Origin: Syntrophaceae bacterium
GTDB lineage: Bacteria > Desulfobacterota > Syntrophia > Syntrophales > Smithellaceae
Direction: 5' to 3'
Assembly: GCA_003142535.1 (NCBI GenBank)
Contig: PLMQ01000037.1
Location: 46,087-81,278, forward strand
DNA length: 35,192 nucleotides
Shown here piece after piece: positions 11,201 through 19,264 of the stretch; the stretch's first letter is position 1; each line of letters starts with the position of its first letter. Both the position numbers and the translations under genes were made by a program. The notes below the pieces were generated by a model that saw nothing but the letters and a program-made list of their open reading frames with translations, was not told the DNA's origin and searched no databases.

Positions 11201-11838
11201 GAAATGGAATCAAATTTCCGGATAGACTCAATTTCATCACCCAGCATTTCCAGGCGCAGCGGATTATTCTGAGCGGGTGGGAATATATCCAGAATGCTGC
11301 CGCGCACGCTGAATTCCCCTTTTTCTTCAACAAGGCTGACTCTTTTATAGCCGCCTGCCACCAGGCGCTCACAAAATTCCTCCCTGATCATGATGTCGCC
11401 CGTGGATACTATCTGCAGATACCGGTTGAATACCGCAAGTGGCATAACTTTCTGCAGCAATGCCGTAACACACGTTACAATAACTGCGCCGGGATTAACT
11501 TGCAGGTGCGTCAATACTTCCAGACGCGCCAGCGCTTCGTCCTTCTGCAACGCAAACATATCAATAGCCAAAAAATCAAGCGGCGGGTAATAAAGAACAT
11601 TATCCTCACCCAAAAACAAAGAAAGATCGGAGGCAAACGCTTTTGCCTCTTTTTCCTCAGGACAAATAACCAGCAGGGATTTATCCAGCCGCTTCGCCAG
11701 AAGAGAAACGACAAAAGATCGTGCCGCTCCGGCTAAACCACCGGCATTGAGTATTTTCTCGCCAGCGTTAATCTTTTCCAGCAACTTGCGCAAAGGCTCG
11801 ATATCGCCATCAATTTTTTCTGTAATTATTTTTCTCAT
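8281..11838 (-). CDS. mfd: Transcription-repair coupling factor
   Basis: SF2 DNA translocase that pushes stalled RNA polymerase off DNA and recruits UvrA. The full-length 1185-residue protein has a UvrB-like N-terminal module. The RNA-polymerase-interacting domain includes FVVHTDFGIGIY at about residue 526. The translocase has Walker A (GDAGFGKTE) at about 671-679 and a DEEQ box near 773, followed by QIRGRVGRASQ and a C-terminal TRCF domain. It is the first gene of the minus-strand cluster that ends with uvrA, so repair coupling factor and damage sensor are likely co-expressed. It is divergent from moeA across a 203-bp gap. Confidence 0.98.
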   Translation of the reverse strand: MRKIITEKIDGDIEPLRKLLEKINAGEKILNAGGLAGAARSFVVSLLAKRLDKSLLVICPEEKEAKAFASDLSLFLGEDNVLYYPPLDFLAIDMFALQKDEALARLEVLTHLQVNPGAVIVTCVTALLQKVMPLAVFNRYLQIVSTGDIMIREEFCERLVAGGYKRVSLVEEKGEFSVRGSILDIFPPAQNNPLRLEMLGDEIESIRKFDSISQRSVGSADAFIVPPANEVVLNSETLGLASRNIKRRADDLSLPREIRSRLVENLQNGLANSVNPIFLPLFYETYDDKGFAQSRLSSFFDYLPQDMLVILDDPLAISQSVRNTENNIDKLLFKAKNSSKFYLEKESIYINPCVVLENMDKLQKLHLEGLKLGRIEDNIVTPTFSFVTDKDIYRENPPAGEIKEDVLLQLTVEKIKMWLSEGMTIIFLCPTPEDLHRMQHLLLSYNLPVQLLPQQNSLMDNISAREEKSALILAAGKISSSFVFPAMKLVFLSEEEIFVRKAPRRRVRPAREGYFLQSFGDLKEGDFVVHTDFGIGIYRGLKKITVGKIENDFLVIEYLDGDKLYIPVNSLERIQRYLGPDGYVPKIERMGGTSWDAVKERVKKSVREVAEELVSIYAAREVMEREAFSPPDRIYEEFCSTFEFAETPDQAKAIEDIHLDMDETKPMDRLICGDAGFGKTEVAIRAAFRAVMDGKQVALLVPTTILAEQHFQTFSHRLRDFPVRVEVLNRFKSATEQKKIIADIKTQKVDIVVGTHRLLQKDVEFKELGLVIIDEEQRFGVAHKEKLKKMRTLVDVLTLSATPIPRTLHLSLVGIRDLSIINTPPEDRQPIKTYVMEFDEGTIKEAIEKELARNGQVFFVHDRVRSIYSITNLLERLVPQAKIGIVHGQMKSVEIEKAMGKFIRQECDILVCTTIIGSGMDIPTANTIIINRADRFGLAQLYQIRGRVGRASQEAFAYLLLPKGALLSREAMKRLQVIREFSEPGSGFRIAHNDLEIRGGGNLLGISQSGHISAVGYELYTELMEKTIREINGEKIIEEEAMPEIQLGVSAYIPEEYVADVHQRLMLYKRISLAGNPGDIDKLKSELADCYGPLPPVAENLMQVIGIRNRLKPLHGKKMGYDGKYLYIFFQKTSPIDPAKIIALYRKKTRELRFTPDYKLFVPVSNSAENDILIQADLLLKMLAE

Positions 11839-11913
11839 AGATAATAATCCAAATTTTTTGCCGCCTTTAGTTTGCTAATCCTCTTCGTTTTTTATGCAGA
11901 AAGGCAACTTAGT

Positions 11914-11942
11914 TTACTAGCGTAATTGTCCGATTAGTTCAA
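11914..11942 (-). promoter_or_regulatory. Candidate promoter for the mfd operon
   Basis: Read on the minus strand: TTGAAC (11942-11937), a 17-bp spacer, then TAGTAA (11919-11914), upstream of mfd in the divergent gap. The -35 match is good and the -10 is weak, so this is a tentative call. Confidence 0.3.
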
Positions 11943-11980
11943 GCTTCGTTAATATTATCGAATCCGTTATTTTTATACTG

Positions 11981-12008
11981 TTGACATCAATCCCATCTTT
12001 GGTATGTT
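11981..12008 (+). promoter_or_regulatory. Candidate sigma-70 promoter for moeA
   Basis: A perfect TTGACA at 11981-11986, a 16-bp spacer and TATGTT at 12003-12008, about 35 bp upstream of the moeA ATG, which also has a GGAG ribosome site at about 12028. This is the only gene start nearby on this strand. Confidence 0.5.
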
Positions 12009-12041
12009 GTTTTCATAAACATTATATGGAGAAACAGCAAA

Positions 12042-13292
12042 ATGATTTCTGTGGAAAAGGCACGTCAAACAATTCTGGCACATTTCCAGCAGCTAGACAT
12101 CGAAAAAGTAAACATTCTGGATGCCTTAAACAGGGTAGCAGGAGAAGATATCTTAGCCGTACACCATATACCACCGGCCGATAATTCGGCGATGGACGGA
12201 TATGCCGTGCGGCATATGGACACCAAAAGCGCCACAAAAGCAAAGCCGGTCCGTCTGGCAATAATCGAAGACATCCGGGCAGGTATCGTATCCGGAAAAA
12301 ATTTACAAAGAGGAGAGGCGGCGCGTATCATGACGGGAGCAATAATTCCCCAAGGTGCTGATGCCGTTGTCCGCCAAGAAGACTGCCTCAGGGATGGCCA
12401 AACTGTTTCCATTTGTGTAACTGTAAAGAAAGACCAGGACATCCGGTTTGCCGGTGAAGATGTAAAGAAAGGCGAACTTGTCATCCCCCGCGGAACTATT
12501 ATTAAACCGGCGGTGATTGGGATGCTGGCTTCGCTGGGGTACGCATCCATCCAAGTACATCAAAGGCCACGGGTCGCCATTATGGCCACCGGAGATGAAC
12601 TGGTGGATATTCAAGTAAATCCACCCCGGGGGAAAATTGTTAACAGCAATAGTTACGCCCTGGCGGCACAGGTAAGCGCCTGCGGGGGCATACCGGTAAT
12701 GCTGGGAATTGCCGGGGATAAAAAGGCTGAGCTGAAAAAGAAGCTAAAAAAAGCGCTTAATGCCGATTTGATTATTTCTTCTGGCGGTGTATCGGTCGGC
12801 GATTTTGATTTTGTAAAAGACGTTATGCAGGAAATTGGCAACTCCATGTATTTCTGGCAGGTCGCCATGAGGCCGGGCAAGCCTCTGGCTTTCGGCGCCG
12901 TTGAAGGGGTACCTCTATTCGGCTTGCCGGGCAATCCCGTATCGGTAATGGTCTCTTTTGAACAGTTCGTCCGGCCGGCCCTTTTAAAAATGCAGGGGCA
13001 CTCTAAAATTTTCCGCCAAACAATAAAAGCGGTTAACGCCAGGGAATTTAAGAAAAAAGCGGGTATCAGGCATTTTATCCGTGCCATTATTAGAAAGCAA
13101 AAGGATAAATATATTGTCAGTACGACAGGCGAACAAGGCTCCGGCATTCTTCAATCGATGGTTCTGGCCAATGGCCTGATTATCATTGATGAAAAAACAA
13201 CCCTTGTTAAAAAAGGCGATCTGGTCAACGTTCAATTGCTGGATGATTCCGTTTTCTTATCAGAAAAGTTTATGGCAAAAGTAAAGTTATAA
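12042..13292 (+). CDS. moeA: Molybdopterin molybdenumtransferase
   Basis: Inserts molybdate (or tungstate) into adenylylated molybdopterin in the last step of molybdenum cofactor synthesis. The 416-residue protein is full length. It has the N-terminal MDGYAVR motif, the MoaB/MogA-like domain with TGDEL, SSGGVSVGD and GLPGNPVS motifs, and a C-terminal beta domain. A GGAG ribosome site precedes the ATG. The next gene (SppA-like) starts 35 bp downstream with its own strong ribosome site. Molybdenum or tungsten enzymes such as formate dehydrogenase, often selenoproteins in anaerobes, fit the neighbouring tRNA-Sec, although none is encoded in this window. Confidence 0.95.
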   Translation: MISVEKARQTILAHFQQLDIEKVNILDALNRVAGEDILAVHHIPPADNSAMDGYAVRHMDTKSATKAKPVRLAIIEDIRAGIVSGKNLQRGEAARIMTGAIIPQGADAVVRQEDCLRDGQTVSICVTVKKDQDIRFAGEDVKKGELVIPRGTIIKPAVIGMLASLGYASIQVHQRPRVAIMATGDELVDIQVNPPRGKIVNSNSYALAAQVSACGGIPVMLGIAGDKKAELKKKLKKALNADLIISSGGVSVGDFDFVKDVMQEIGNSMYFWQVAMRPGKPLAFGAVEGVPLFGLPGNPVSVMVSFEQFVRPALLKMQGHSKIFRQTIKAVNAREFKKKAGIRHFIRAIIRKQKDKYIVSTTGEQGSGILQSMVLANGLIIIDEKTTLVKKGDLVNVQLLDDSVFLSEKFMAKVKL

Positions 13293-13327
13293 ACTTAATA
13301 ATTTAATCTCGCAATAAGGAGGTAAAG

Positions 13328-14311
13328 ATGAAAAAAATTTATTTTGTTACAGCGCTAATATTAATATTAGCAATTACAGCCTGCGTTCCGTCAAAACTTA
13401 ATCTATTCAGTGATGTGCCTGATCCGCTTAAGGAATATACGCTGGAAGGCACCGGCAAGGATAAAATATTACTCATTGCGGTTAATGGATTAATTTCCGA
13501 TTCTGCGAAATCAGGTTTAATCACTTCCTCTCCGAGCCTGGTGGAACAGATTGTAACTCAGATCAGAAAAGCGCAAAATGACAAGCAAATCAAAGCAGTT
13601 TTATTCAAGATTAATTCTCCGGGCGGCACAATTACCGCGAGCGACCTTTTGTATCACGAAATTCTCCTGTATAAAGAAAAAACCGGCGCTAAAATCGTTG
13701 TTAGCATGATGGATCTGGCAACATCCGGAGCCTATTATATGTCGCTGCCCGCCGATTTGATTATGGCTCATCCGACAACGATCACGGGCTCTGTCGGCGT
13801 TATTACTCTGCAACCGAAAGTTGCCGGGTTAATGGAAAAAATAGGCCTGGGTGTGGATGTGAAGAAATACGGCAAATACAAGGATATGGGATCACCTTTT
13901 CGCGAGAGCAGCGCCGATGAACAGAAATACCTGCAAAAAACCGTCAATGATTTTGGTGAACGATTTATAAGCCTGGTGAAAAAACACCGTAAGCTGACAG
14001 CTCCGGCTGTTGCCGAAATATCCACTGCCCGCATGTTTCTGGCCGACGAAGCGCTGCAACTGGGGCTGATAGATAAGATCGGCTATATCAGCGATGCGAC
14101 AAGAGAAGCAAAAAAAATAGCCGGTATTCCCGATGATTCCCGGCTTGTTGTCTATCGCCGCGCTGAATTTCCGGAAGATAATTATTACAATACCGCCAAT
14201 GCCACTGCGGGAGCATTAAATATTTTGGCAATCAATATCGATCTGCCGGAAATATTGGGATTGAAAGCCGGTTTCTATTACCTCTGGCCCGGGGCAATGG
14301 CAACACAATAA
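13328..14311 (+). CDS. sppA: Signal peptide peptidase SppA-type (S49) protease, lipoprotein
   Basis: Predicted membrane-anchored serine protease that degrades cleaved signal peptides. The 327-residue length fits the short single-domain SppA class. The N-terminus is a lipoprotein signal with lipobox ITAC (Cys19). The catalytic Ser133 lies in ATSGAYY and the general-base Lys185 in KYKDMGSP. Their 52-residue spacing equals that of Bacillus SppA (Ser147 and Lys199). The start ATG has a strong AAGGAGG ribosome site. The gene follows moeA by 35 bp and is the last before tRNA-Sec; the 143-bp gap has no convincing terminator. Confidence 0.9.
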   Translation: MKKIYFVTALILILAITACVPSKLNLFSDVPDPLKEYTLEGTGKDKILLIAVNGLISDSAKSGLITSSPSLVEQIVTQIRKAQNDKQIKAVLFKINSPGGTITASDLLYHEILLYKEKTGAKIVVSMMDLATSGAYYMSLPADLIMAHPTTITGSVGVITLQPKVAGLMEKIGLGVDVKKYGKYKDMGSPFRESSADEQKYLQKTVNDFGERFISLVKKHRKLTAPAVAEISTARMFLADEALQLGLIDKIGYISDATREAKKIAGIPDDSRLVVYRRAEFPEDNYYNTANATAGALNILAINIDLPEILGLKAGFYYLWPGAMATQ

Positions 14312-14406
14312 TAACCCAACTGGTTTTTCATTGTGTATCAGTCTCGGTTGGCGGGAAAATAGGCAGAGAAAAAATACTGACATTGATTCTGTTTTTTTAT
14401 TGTCTG

Positions 14407-14436
14407 TTGACACAGTCAACAAATTAAGGTTATAAA
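14407..14436 (+). promoter_or_regulatory. Promoter of the tRNA-Sec gene
   Basis: TTGACA at 14407-14412, an 18-bp spacer and TATAAA at 14431-14436 place initiation about 10 bp before the tRNA 5' end. The -35 lies inside a perfect inverted repeat (GTTGAC, 3-nt loop, GTCAAC), which could be a protein-binding site. Confidence 0.6.
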
Positions 14437-14454
14437 TAATAATTACTTCCAAAG

Positions 14455-14552
14455 GGAAGTGCCAAGGTCACTGGTGGGCCTCCTGGACTTCAAATCCAGT
14501 GTGGGGCGCTAGAACCGTCCCGGGTGGGTTCGATTCCCATGCACTTCCGCCA
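14455..14552 (+). tRNA. selC: tRNA-Sec (anticodon TCA)
   Basis: Selenocysteine tRNA that reads UGA. GGAAGTGC at 14455-14462 pairs with GCACTTCC at 14541-14548, giving the 8-bp acceptor stem typical of bacterial tRNA-Sec. The anticodon loop ACTTCAAA has TCA at 14490-14492. The long variable arm and GGTTCGATTCC T-arm closely resemble E. coli selC. A discriminator G and an encoded CCA (14550-14552) follow. An integrase gene begins its 3' end 58 bp downstream, so this tRNA is the probable integration site of the element to the right. Confidence 0.95.
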
Positions 14553-14559
14553 ATTAAAA
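14547..14559. other. Candidate attachment site, left end of the element
   Basis: The 13 bases CCGCCAATTAAAA cover the last bases of tRNA-Sec including CCA plus 8 bp of flank. An identical 13-mer occurs at 33386-33398. With an adjacent integrase, the pair could be the direct repeat left by site-specific integration. Most tRNA att cores include more of the tRNA body, which is the main weakness of this call. Confidence 0.4.
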
Positions 14560-14610
14560 CAATAGGTTGACGATTATTGCTGCCGTTCGATCAATCTTAA
14601 CTTTTAGTTA

Positions 14611-15690
14611 TCAGCCGCTATTGTGATAAAATTGTGATAATTTTTCAGTTTTATTGATCGATGTCTGTTTATCTTGGTGTGCTTTAGCAATTTTTTCAGA
14701 GGCGATACGCAGATCATTCTCGCTTGTGATGTTGTACCTGTCAAAGACGCTTCTTGTTTTATGACCAGATATTTTCATTGTGACTGTATCTGGTATCCCC
14801 GCCCGTGACATATTGCGCACCGCAGTTCTTCTGTTGTCGTGAAGTAGTTTCCCAATTAGACCTGACTTTTTACATGCAGTGTGCCAAGCATCTTGATAAT
14901 TCTTTATCTGATGGCCTTCTCTGAAACAAACATAAGGACAATCCGGATAATGATTATCTCTTATTTTCTTTTGGTTCAAAATAGCATCATAAAGCTCACC
15001 CGAAAGAAAAATCACCCTTTCCTGATCATTTTTTGTTGTTCCTGCGCGAAGAGTAATCTTTTTTTCAAAAACGTTAGTATGATCCCAAGTTAAAGATAAA
15101 ATCTCACGCTTTCTCATACCGGTAAAATAAGCGATGGTCAGGATAGCTTTTAAATAATCCGGCAGTGAGTCCCGTAAACGGATATACTCTTCATATTCAA
15201 AGAACCCCTCCCGAGGTGGAGCCTCTTTCAGCTTTGGAACAAATGGTGGGTTGATAATTTTTGGTGGCGTATGTCTTGCACCCAATGTAAACATTCTCTT
15301 TAAAGCCGAGAGCTCTCTGTTAATAGTACTATTACTCGCATTATCTTCTTCCTGCCTGGCAATGATGTAGCTTTCGATCAATTTGGATGTAATCTCCTTG
15401 ACCTTCATACCATCAAAGAAAGAACCGAGATGTTTCAGGCTAATTTCCGCACGACCCAGAGATTTGCGGCTATTTAATTTGTAATCGTTTATAAGATCAG
15501 CCTTGAGGTCTTCAAACTCTATCTTTTCGATGTTTAAGCCATAATGCTTACCTTCCGCTATTTCGCCTTTCAATTTGTCAAAGATCCGTTGCGCCAACTT
15601 CTTGTCTTCAGTCTCTGTTGAGCGTCTTATCTGTTTACCATTATAGGTAAAACTCATCCACCAAACCGAATCTCTTTTATATAGAGCCAT
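14611..15690 (-). CDS. int: Tyrosine recombinase / phage-type integrase
   Basis: Site-specific recombinase, 359 residues from this start. It has an N-terminal AP2-like DNA-binding part, a SAM-like core-binding domain at about 60-160 and a catalytic domain at 165-335. The catalytic set is visible: Arg193 in TGMRKREI, Lys220, His284 and Arg287 in HDNRR, His310 in SGHKT and Tyr319 in RYNI. The frame is open further upstream, but the ATG at 15690 has a perfect AAGGAGG ribosome site and overlaps the HTH gene by 14 bp. It points toward tRNA-Sec and ends 58 bp from it, the usual geometry for a selC-integrated element. Confidence 0.93.
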   Translation of the reverse strand: MALYKRDSVWWMSFTYNGKQIRRSTETEDKKLAQRIFDKLKGEIAEGKHYGLNIEKIEFEDLKADLINDYKLNSRKSLGRAEISLKHLGSFFDGMKVKEITSKLIESYIIARQEEDNASNSTINRELSALKRMFTLGARHTPPKIINPPFVPKLKEAPPREGFFEYEEYIRLRDSLPDYLKAILTIAYFTGMRKREILSLTWDHTNVFEKKITLRAGTTKNDQERVIFLSGELYDAILNQKKIRDNHYPDCPYVCFREGHQIKNYQDAWHTACKKSGLIGKLLHDNRRTAVRNMSRAGIPDTVTMKISGHKTRSVFDRYNITSENDLRIASEKIAKAHQDKQTSINKTEKLSQFYHNSG

Positions 15691-16039
15691 TGTTAACCTC
15701 CTTCCTATGGCCCTCGATCCGGTCTGATTTCCCGTGATTGCTAGAGTAATATTTATTGGTCTCTTCGTCAATGATATTTCCGACAATTTTATCGAAATGA
15801 TTATTTATACGGCTAGATGACTTTCTCCTATTACTCTTGGCCTTCCGCTGTTTTGTCTCTGGTTTATTGACTTTACTGCAATTGACTAACCAGGCATTAA
15901 TTTCATCGAGACGAAACCTAATAAGCCGGCCAATGCGATAATGGGGAATGTCACCAGCTTCAACTTTGGCATACAGGGTCTTCACCTTGATGCTCAGATA
16001 AGCTGAAAGTCTATCTATTGTTAATAATCCTATTTCCAT
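15677..16039 (-). CDS. AlpA/Xis-like helix-turn-helix protein (putative excisionase)
   Basis: A 120-residue protein whose first ~55 residues match the HTH_17 excisionase/AlpA pattern: a first helix with [13 protein letters not shown], then [19 protein letters not shown]. The C-terminal half is basic ([14 protein letters not shown]) and low in complexity. It overlaps the integrase start by 14 bp, so the two are translationally coupled, as in many integrative elements. Its likely role is excisionase, directionality factor, or transcriptional control of the integrase. No clear ribosome site precedes the ATG. Confidence 0.75.
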   Translation of the reverse strand: MEIGLLTIDRLSAYLSIKVKTLYAKVEAGDIPHYRIGRLIRFRLDEINAWLVNCSKVNKPETKQRKAKSNRRKSSSRINNHFDKIVGNIIDEETNKYYSSNHGKSDRIEGHRKEVNNGSI

Positions 16040-16107
16040 GCTGTGATTAGTATACTCTTCTGAACTAACCAGCCATCAATAATATTGGTACGATTATATA
16101 TTTAATG

Positions 16108-16137
16108 TTGACTTTTACCGTTACAAGATAATAGTAT
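16108..16137 (+). promoter_or_regulatory. Candidate promoter for the 16198 gene
   Basis: TTGACT at 16108-16113, an 18-bp spacer and TAGTAT at 16132-16137 lie in the divergent gap between the xis-like gene and the 368-residue ORF. A GGGAG ribosome site follows just before the ATG at 16198. Confidence 0.35.
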
Positions 16138-16197
16138 TTAAAAATGAATAGAAATAGATGGCCAGAATACATATCGTTTCAGAGGCGGGAGTTTTAG

Positions 16198-17304
16198 ATG
16201 GCAAGATATACGAGTGAGCAGGATAAGTATTATAAAGGGATGAAATTGTTGGTTGACTTATATTACTCTTATAAATCTCTCGGTGATAAGAGCGATATTG
16301 GCCCCGAATTTATTGAAAAATATATTAAGATATTTCGCATATTATTGCCAGGGTTTGACTCATTTATTTGCATTGTGCGAAAGAGGCTCATTACATTTCT
16401 GTTTAATCGGGGTGATGGTTTAAATGTGGAAGGTCCGTCGGAAACTATTATCAGTTATTTTGATGAGCTAATCCAAGCTATCAAACTCCAAGACAATAAT
16501 CATTTTACGTCTGTGACATTACTGGGAGAAACGGTAAGATCGTCTAAAGGAGATAAGAAAAAATCCGCTGATAAACATCATGAACTTTTTTTTGATGAGG
16601 AATTGTTAAAAAATGAAAAATCTTTACAAAAAAAAATGTATCGTCTGGCTTCGCGGAGCAAAACAAGTTTGTATAATAAATATGAGGCCGTGCTTCTCAC
16701 ACCCGAACAAGTAACTGAATGGGGTAATAAGATTGATAGTGAAATATTTTATCCGCTTTATAAACATCAGACCTATGAAGTCGAAGTAGCTTCTGCATTT
16801 GGTAGGAAGATAGTAGATTTAGAAGTTACGTTACGCCGGTATCATTCAATACTAATAGGAATCCCTTATGTTCATGCCCCTGGTTACGATAAGTTAATTA
16901 GATTTTATGAGTTCCTCAATGGAGCTTTTTTTGGGTTTTATGTAGCATTTGGTTCATTCAATCGTATCAAGTTATGTAAAAACAAATCTTGTGAAAAACT
17001 ATTAATCGAAAAGAGACTAGGCTCCAGAGAATTCTGCAGCAATATTTGTAGAAAAAAACATCATGACTCTTTACAAGACCCCGCAACGCGCCTATGTCGG
17101 GAAAAACAAAATGCCTGGATAAGAAATAAACTCTCCCCAGTATTTACAAGACTTCGACCAGAATTACAAGAATTACCAGAATATCATGTCTTTAAGGATG
17201 ACTGTAATTTCTGTGTCAATCAAGTAAAAGGCGGTCTTTGTAAAAAATTGGAAAATAAATATGATAAGAAACATAAGAAGGCATTCATGGCCTTAAAAAG
17301 CTAA
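16198..17304 (+). CDS. Hypothetical protein with a C-terminal zinc-finger-like motif
   Basis: A 368-residue soluble protein that I do not recognise overall. Near residues 262-292 four cysteines are arranged as C-x4-C ... C-x3-C followed by basic residues and two His (CKNKSC, then REFCSNICRKKHH). This resembles the CGNR/ABATE-type zinc finger in which a WCS-x-x-CGNR-like segment closes the site. The upstream part is mostly helical and rich in Lys and Tyr. Two more Cys lie near the C-terminus (DDCNFCVNQ). It is the first plus-strand gene of the element and is divergent from xis-int. A regulatory or DNA-binding role is only an inference. Confidence 0.6.
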   Translation: MARYTSEQDKYYKGMKLLVDLYYSYKSLGDKSDIGPEFIEKYIKIFRILLPGFDSFICIVRKRLITFLFNRGDGLNVEGPSETIISYFDELIQAIKLQDNNHFTSVTLLGETVRSSKGDKKKSADKHHELFFDEELLKNEKSLQKKMYRLASRSKTSLYNKYEAVLLTPEQVTEWGNKIDSEIFYPLYKHQTYEVEVASAFGRKIVDLEVTLRRYHSILIGIPYVHAPGYDKLIRFYEFLNGAFFGFYVAFGSFNRIKLCKNKSCEKLLIEKRLGSREFCSNICRKKHHDSLQDPATRLCREKQNAWIRNKLSPVFTRLRPELQELPEYHVFKDDCNFCVNQVKGGLCKKLENKYDKKHKKAFMALKS

Positions 17305-17557
17305 AAAAGATCTAAGAAGAAGCATCTATTACAATCACCCAATAATCCTGCATTACATCACTATTTCAAAGGCCTCACCTTTTTCGGAGATGAATCCCCT
17401 CATAATATATTGTTACGCTTAATGCAATTCATAATAATCTTATCGTAATTAAATAATTGTGAGCTTATGAACCGCCAATTCTATAAAATAGCCACCAGAT
17501 AAAATTACAGTGAATAGCAAGCGAGCATCTGCGAAAGCTGGGAAAGGAGTTTTAAAC

Positions 17558-17956
17558 ATGAGTATCTATAGAACTATGGCAAGTGATTTTATTAGCTCTG
17601 CCGACACAAAAGCTGGATATGGCTGTTTTCAAGGAATTGATATGGCAAGTAAGCTGGCGCGAAGACTAAGCAAAAATGCTATTCGAAGTTTTCAGAGATA
17701 TCAAAGAGTACCGCCACTTTTTTTTCTATGTCTACAGGAGATAGGATTGATGGATTCTGCAATCGAGATCCCAAATCTGGGGGTTAATCTTCATCAAGCT
17801 GAAATAATTCTCAAGGCAGCCGGTTTATGGGAAGGGCTATCTAAAGATGATCATGTCACTTGCGGCTTGAGGAAACAATCCGGTTCACAGCAACACCTGT
17901 GGCATAGGATCATTGATCAGATAAGATATTTAAAACACGTAAAAATGCCGCGCTAA
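17558..17956 (+). CDS. Hypothetical protein, 132 aa
   Basis: I do not recognise this protein. The frame is open from a GTG at 17510, but the ATG at 17558 has an AAAGGAG ribosome site 8 bp upstream and is preferred. The product is basic, with Arg/Lys-rich helices in the first half (ASKLARRLSKNAIRSFQRYQ) and no signal peptide or membrane segment. The 253 bp between the previous gene and this one hold a possible -10 (TATAAA near 17483) without a well-placed -35. Confidence 0.55.
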   Translation: MSIYRTMASDFISSADTKAGYGCFQGIDMASKLARRLSKNAIRSFQRYQRVPPLFFLCLQEIGLMDSAIEIPNLGVNLHQAEIILKAAGLWEGLSKDDHVTCGLRKQSGSQQHLWHRIIDQIRYLKHVKMPR

Positions 17957-17995
17957 TGACATCCGCAAAGAGCCGGACAGATTATAATAACACTT

Positions 17996-18022
17996 AAGGA
18001 GGTGGTTTATATGATTGCATAA
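17996..18022 (+). CDS. Tiny leader ORF (Met-Ile-Ala)
   Basis: A near-perfect ribosome site (AAGGAGGTGG, 17996-18005) lies 5 bp before ATG ATT GCA TAA (18011-18022). A terminator hairpin follows 32 bp later and then the start of the 350-residue ORF. A strong ribosome site in front of a three-codon ORF suggests a translated leader or attenuation module, or the scar of a lost gene. A similar arrangement recurs at 20195-20219. Confidence 0.3.
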   Translation, partial: KEVVYMIA

Positions 18023-18054
18023 CAGAATAAGCGGCAAATCGGCGGAAACGAATG

Positions 18055-18086
18055 AGCCATTCCTGGTAACGGGAGTGGCTTTTTTA
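18055..18086 (+). terminator. Intrinsic terminator or attenuator before the 350-aa ORF
   Basis: AGCCATTCC (18055-18063) pairs with GGAGTGGCT (18072-18080), with one G-T wobble, followed by six T. It lies only ~50 bp upstream of the next ATG and after the tiny ORF. The sequence just after it (TTTTTTATTTCC, then TTTAAC) is shared with the hairpin at 20258. Confidence 0.7.
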
Positions 18087-18137
18087 TTTCCGGAAACTTT
18101 AACAATTTAACAAATCTCATTAAAGGAGAATTTAGTT

Positions 18138-19190
18138 ATGTCAGTTAATACTGAAAACAAAGAAAAAGTAGAAGTTTCTGAAACTGAGTTAGTACCGGCT
18201 TCAGAAGTGTTGTTAACCCCTTTTATGACAAAGAGTGATGAATGTGAATATATGGATTATTTTGGTCAAGATAGCACCAGCCTAATGGAAATTACATCAC
18301 TGGAAATAATTAATGATGAGGATGGGCATGCCGATGCCCTAAAAAATTGGGAAAAGAAATTAAATAAAGCTAAAGGTTCTCAGAAGGATGAAGTTATTGC
18401 CGAGGGCATTGAATTGGCGTTGAGCATCTCCCATGACACCAATAAACTAATTAATGTAATGTCAAAAAACCTTGCAGAAAGAGCTATAATTATTGGTGCA
18501 ATTTGCAACCAACTGAAGAAGCATATAAAAATTGCTAATACTCCCTGGATCGTCTGGGCCGAACAGAATCTTTCTTTCATCGGCAAGAGGAATAGGGAGA
18601 AGTATATGATGTTGGCAAACCGGTCAGATTGTTATCCCTATTCATTCCTAGGGATTGACCGTGTGGAAATGCTTTGTTCTGCAACTAAAGCCTCCAAGGA
18701 AAAGGATCCTATTGGTACTCTTTTACAGAGCCACAGTATCATCTTTGATCCAGAGGCAGAAACCAATCTGGCGGAATTCAAAGCTAAGATTGACGCTGCT
18801 CTTAGCATTGAGAGGCTGACAAAAAAAGGCTTAAATGTAGACTTCAATCTGGTTGTCAACCTTCTCTATGTGGGTGTTGAGGTTGATAATGCTTTAATCA
18901 AAACCCTTTCCAATATTCAAGAATGTGGTGGAGATACCACAAAGCATCTGGAAAAACTTTTGCTGACTGGTGGTAAGGAATCAGCGGACTATGATGGCGC
19001 TAAAAGACCGGAGGACTTTAACAAATTATCCAACCGTTTAATCCAGACCATCGATTATCTGATAGAAGGCTGCAGTAAGCAGACAGTTTCCATCGATCAA
19101 CTTGATAAGAATTCATACACACTGTTGATTTCGAAATTGGCGGAGTTGAGTAGGGCCGCTCATTTCACTGTTGCCGATGAAGACTTTTAA
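18138..19190 (+). CDS. Hypothetical protein, DUF3102-like segment
   Basis: A 350-residue acidic soluble protein. Residues ~110-160 (AERAIIIGAICNQLKK, then TPWIVWAEQNLSFIGKRNREKYM) resemble the DUF3102-type pattern of mobile-element proteins, in which a helix and a W-containing segment precede a helix-turn-helix. I cannot assign a function. The start has a good AAAGGAG ribosome site. It is preceded by a terminator-like hairpin and followed by another, so its transcription seems to depend on read-through or regulated antitermination. Confidence 0.6.
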   Translation: MSVNTENKEKVEVSETELVPASEVLLTPFMTKSDECEYMDYFGQDSTSLMEITSLEIINDEDGHADALKNWEKKLNKAKGSQKDEVIAEGIELALSISHDTNKLINVMSKNLAERAIIIGAICNQLKKHIKIANTPWIVWAEQNLSFIGKRNREKYMMLANRSDCYPYSFLGIDRVEMLCSATKASKEKDPIGTLLQSHSIIFDPEAETNLAEFKAKIDAALSIERLTKKGLNVDFNLVVNLLYVGVEVDNALIKTLSNIQECGGDTTKHLEKLLLTGGKESADYDGAKRPEDFNKLSNRLIQTIDYLIEGCSKQTVSIDQLDKNSYTLLISKLAELSRAAHFTVADEDF

Positions 19191-19208
19191 TAGCTAAACC
19201 CTTAACTG

Positions 19209-19249
19209 GCTCCCCATTGCTTCATCTCGGAATGGGGAGCTATTTTTTT
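19209..19249 (+). terminator. Strong intrinsic terminator 15 bp before the next gene
   Basis: GCTCCCCATT (19209-19218) pairs perfectly over 10 bp with AATGGGGAGC (19231-19240), followed by TATTTTTTT. The next ATG is at 19265, and its ribosome site lies directly after the T-tract. No promoter fits between the terminator and the gene. Confidence 0.8.
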
Positions 19250-19264
19250 AAAGAGGAATAAGAA

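Noticed and set aside
10960-11736. A 258-codon plus-strand frame inside mfd
   Set aside because: It is opposite the conserved N-terminal part of Mfd and has no motifs.
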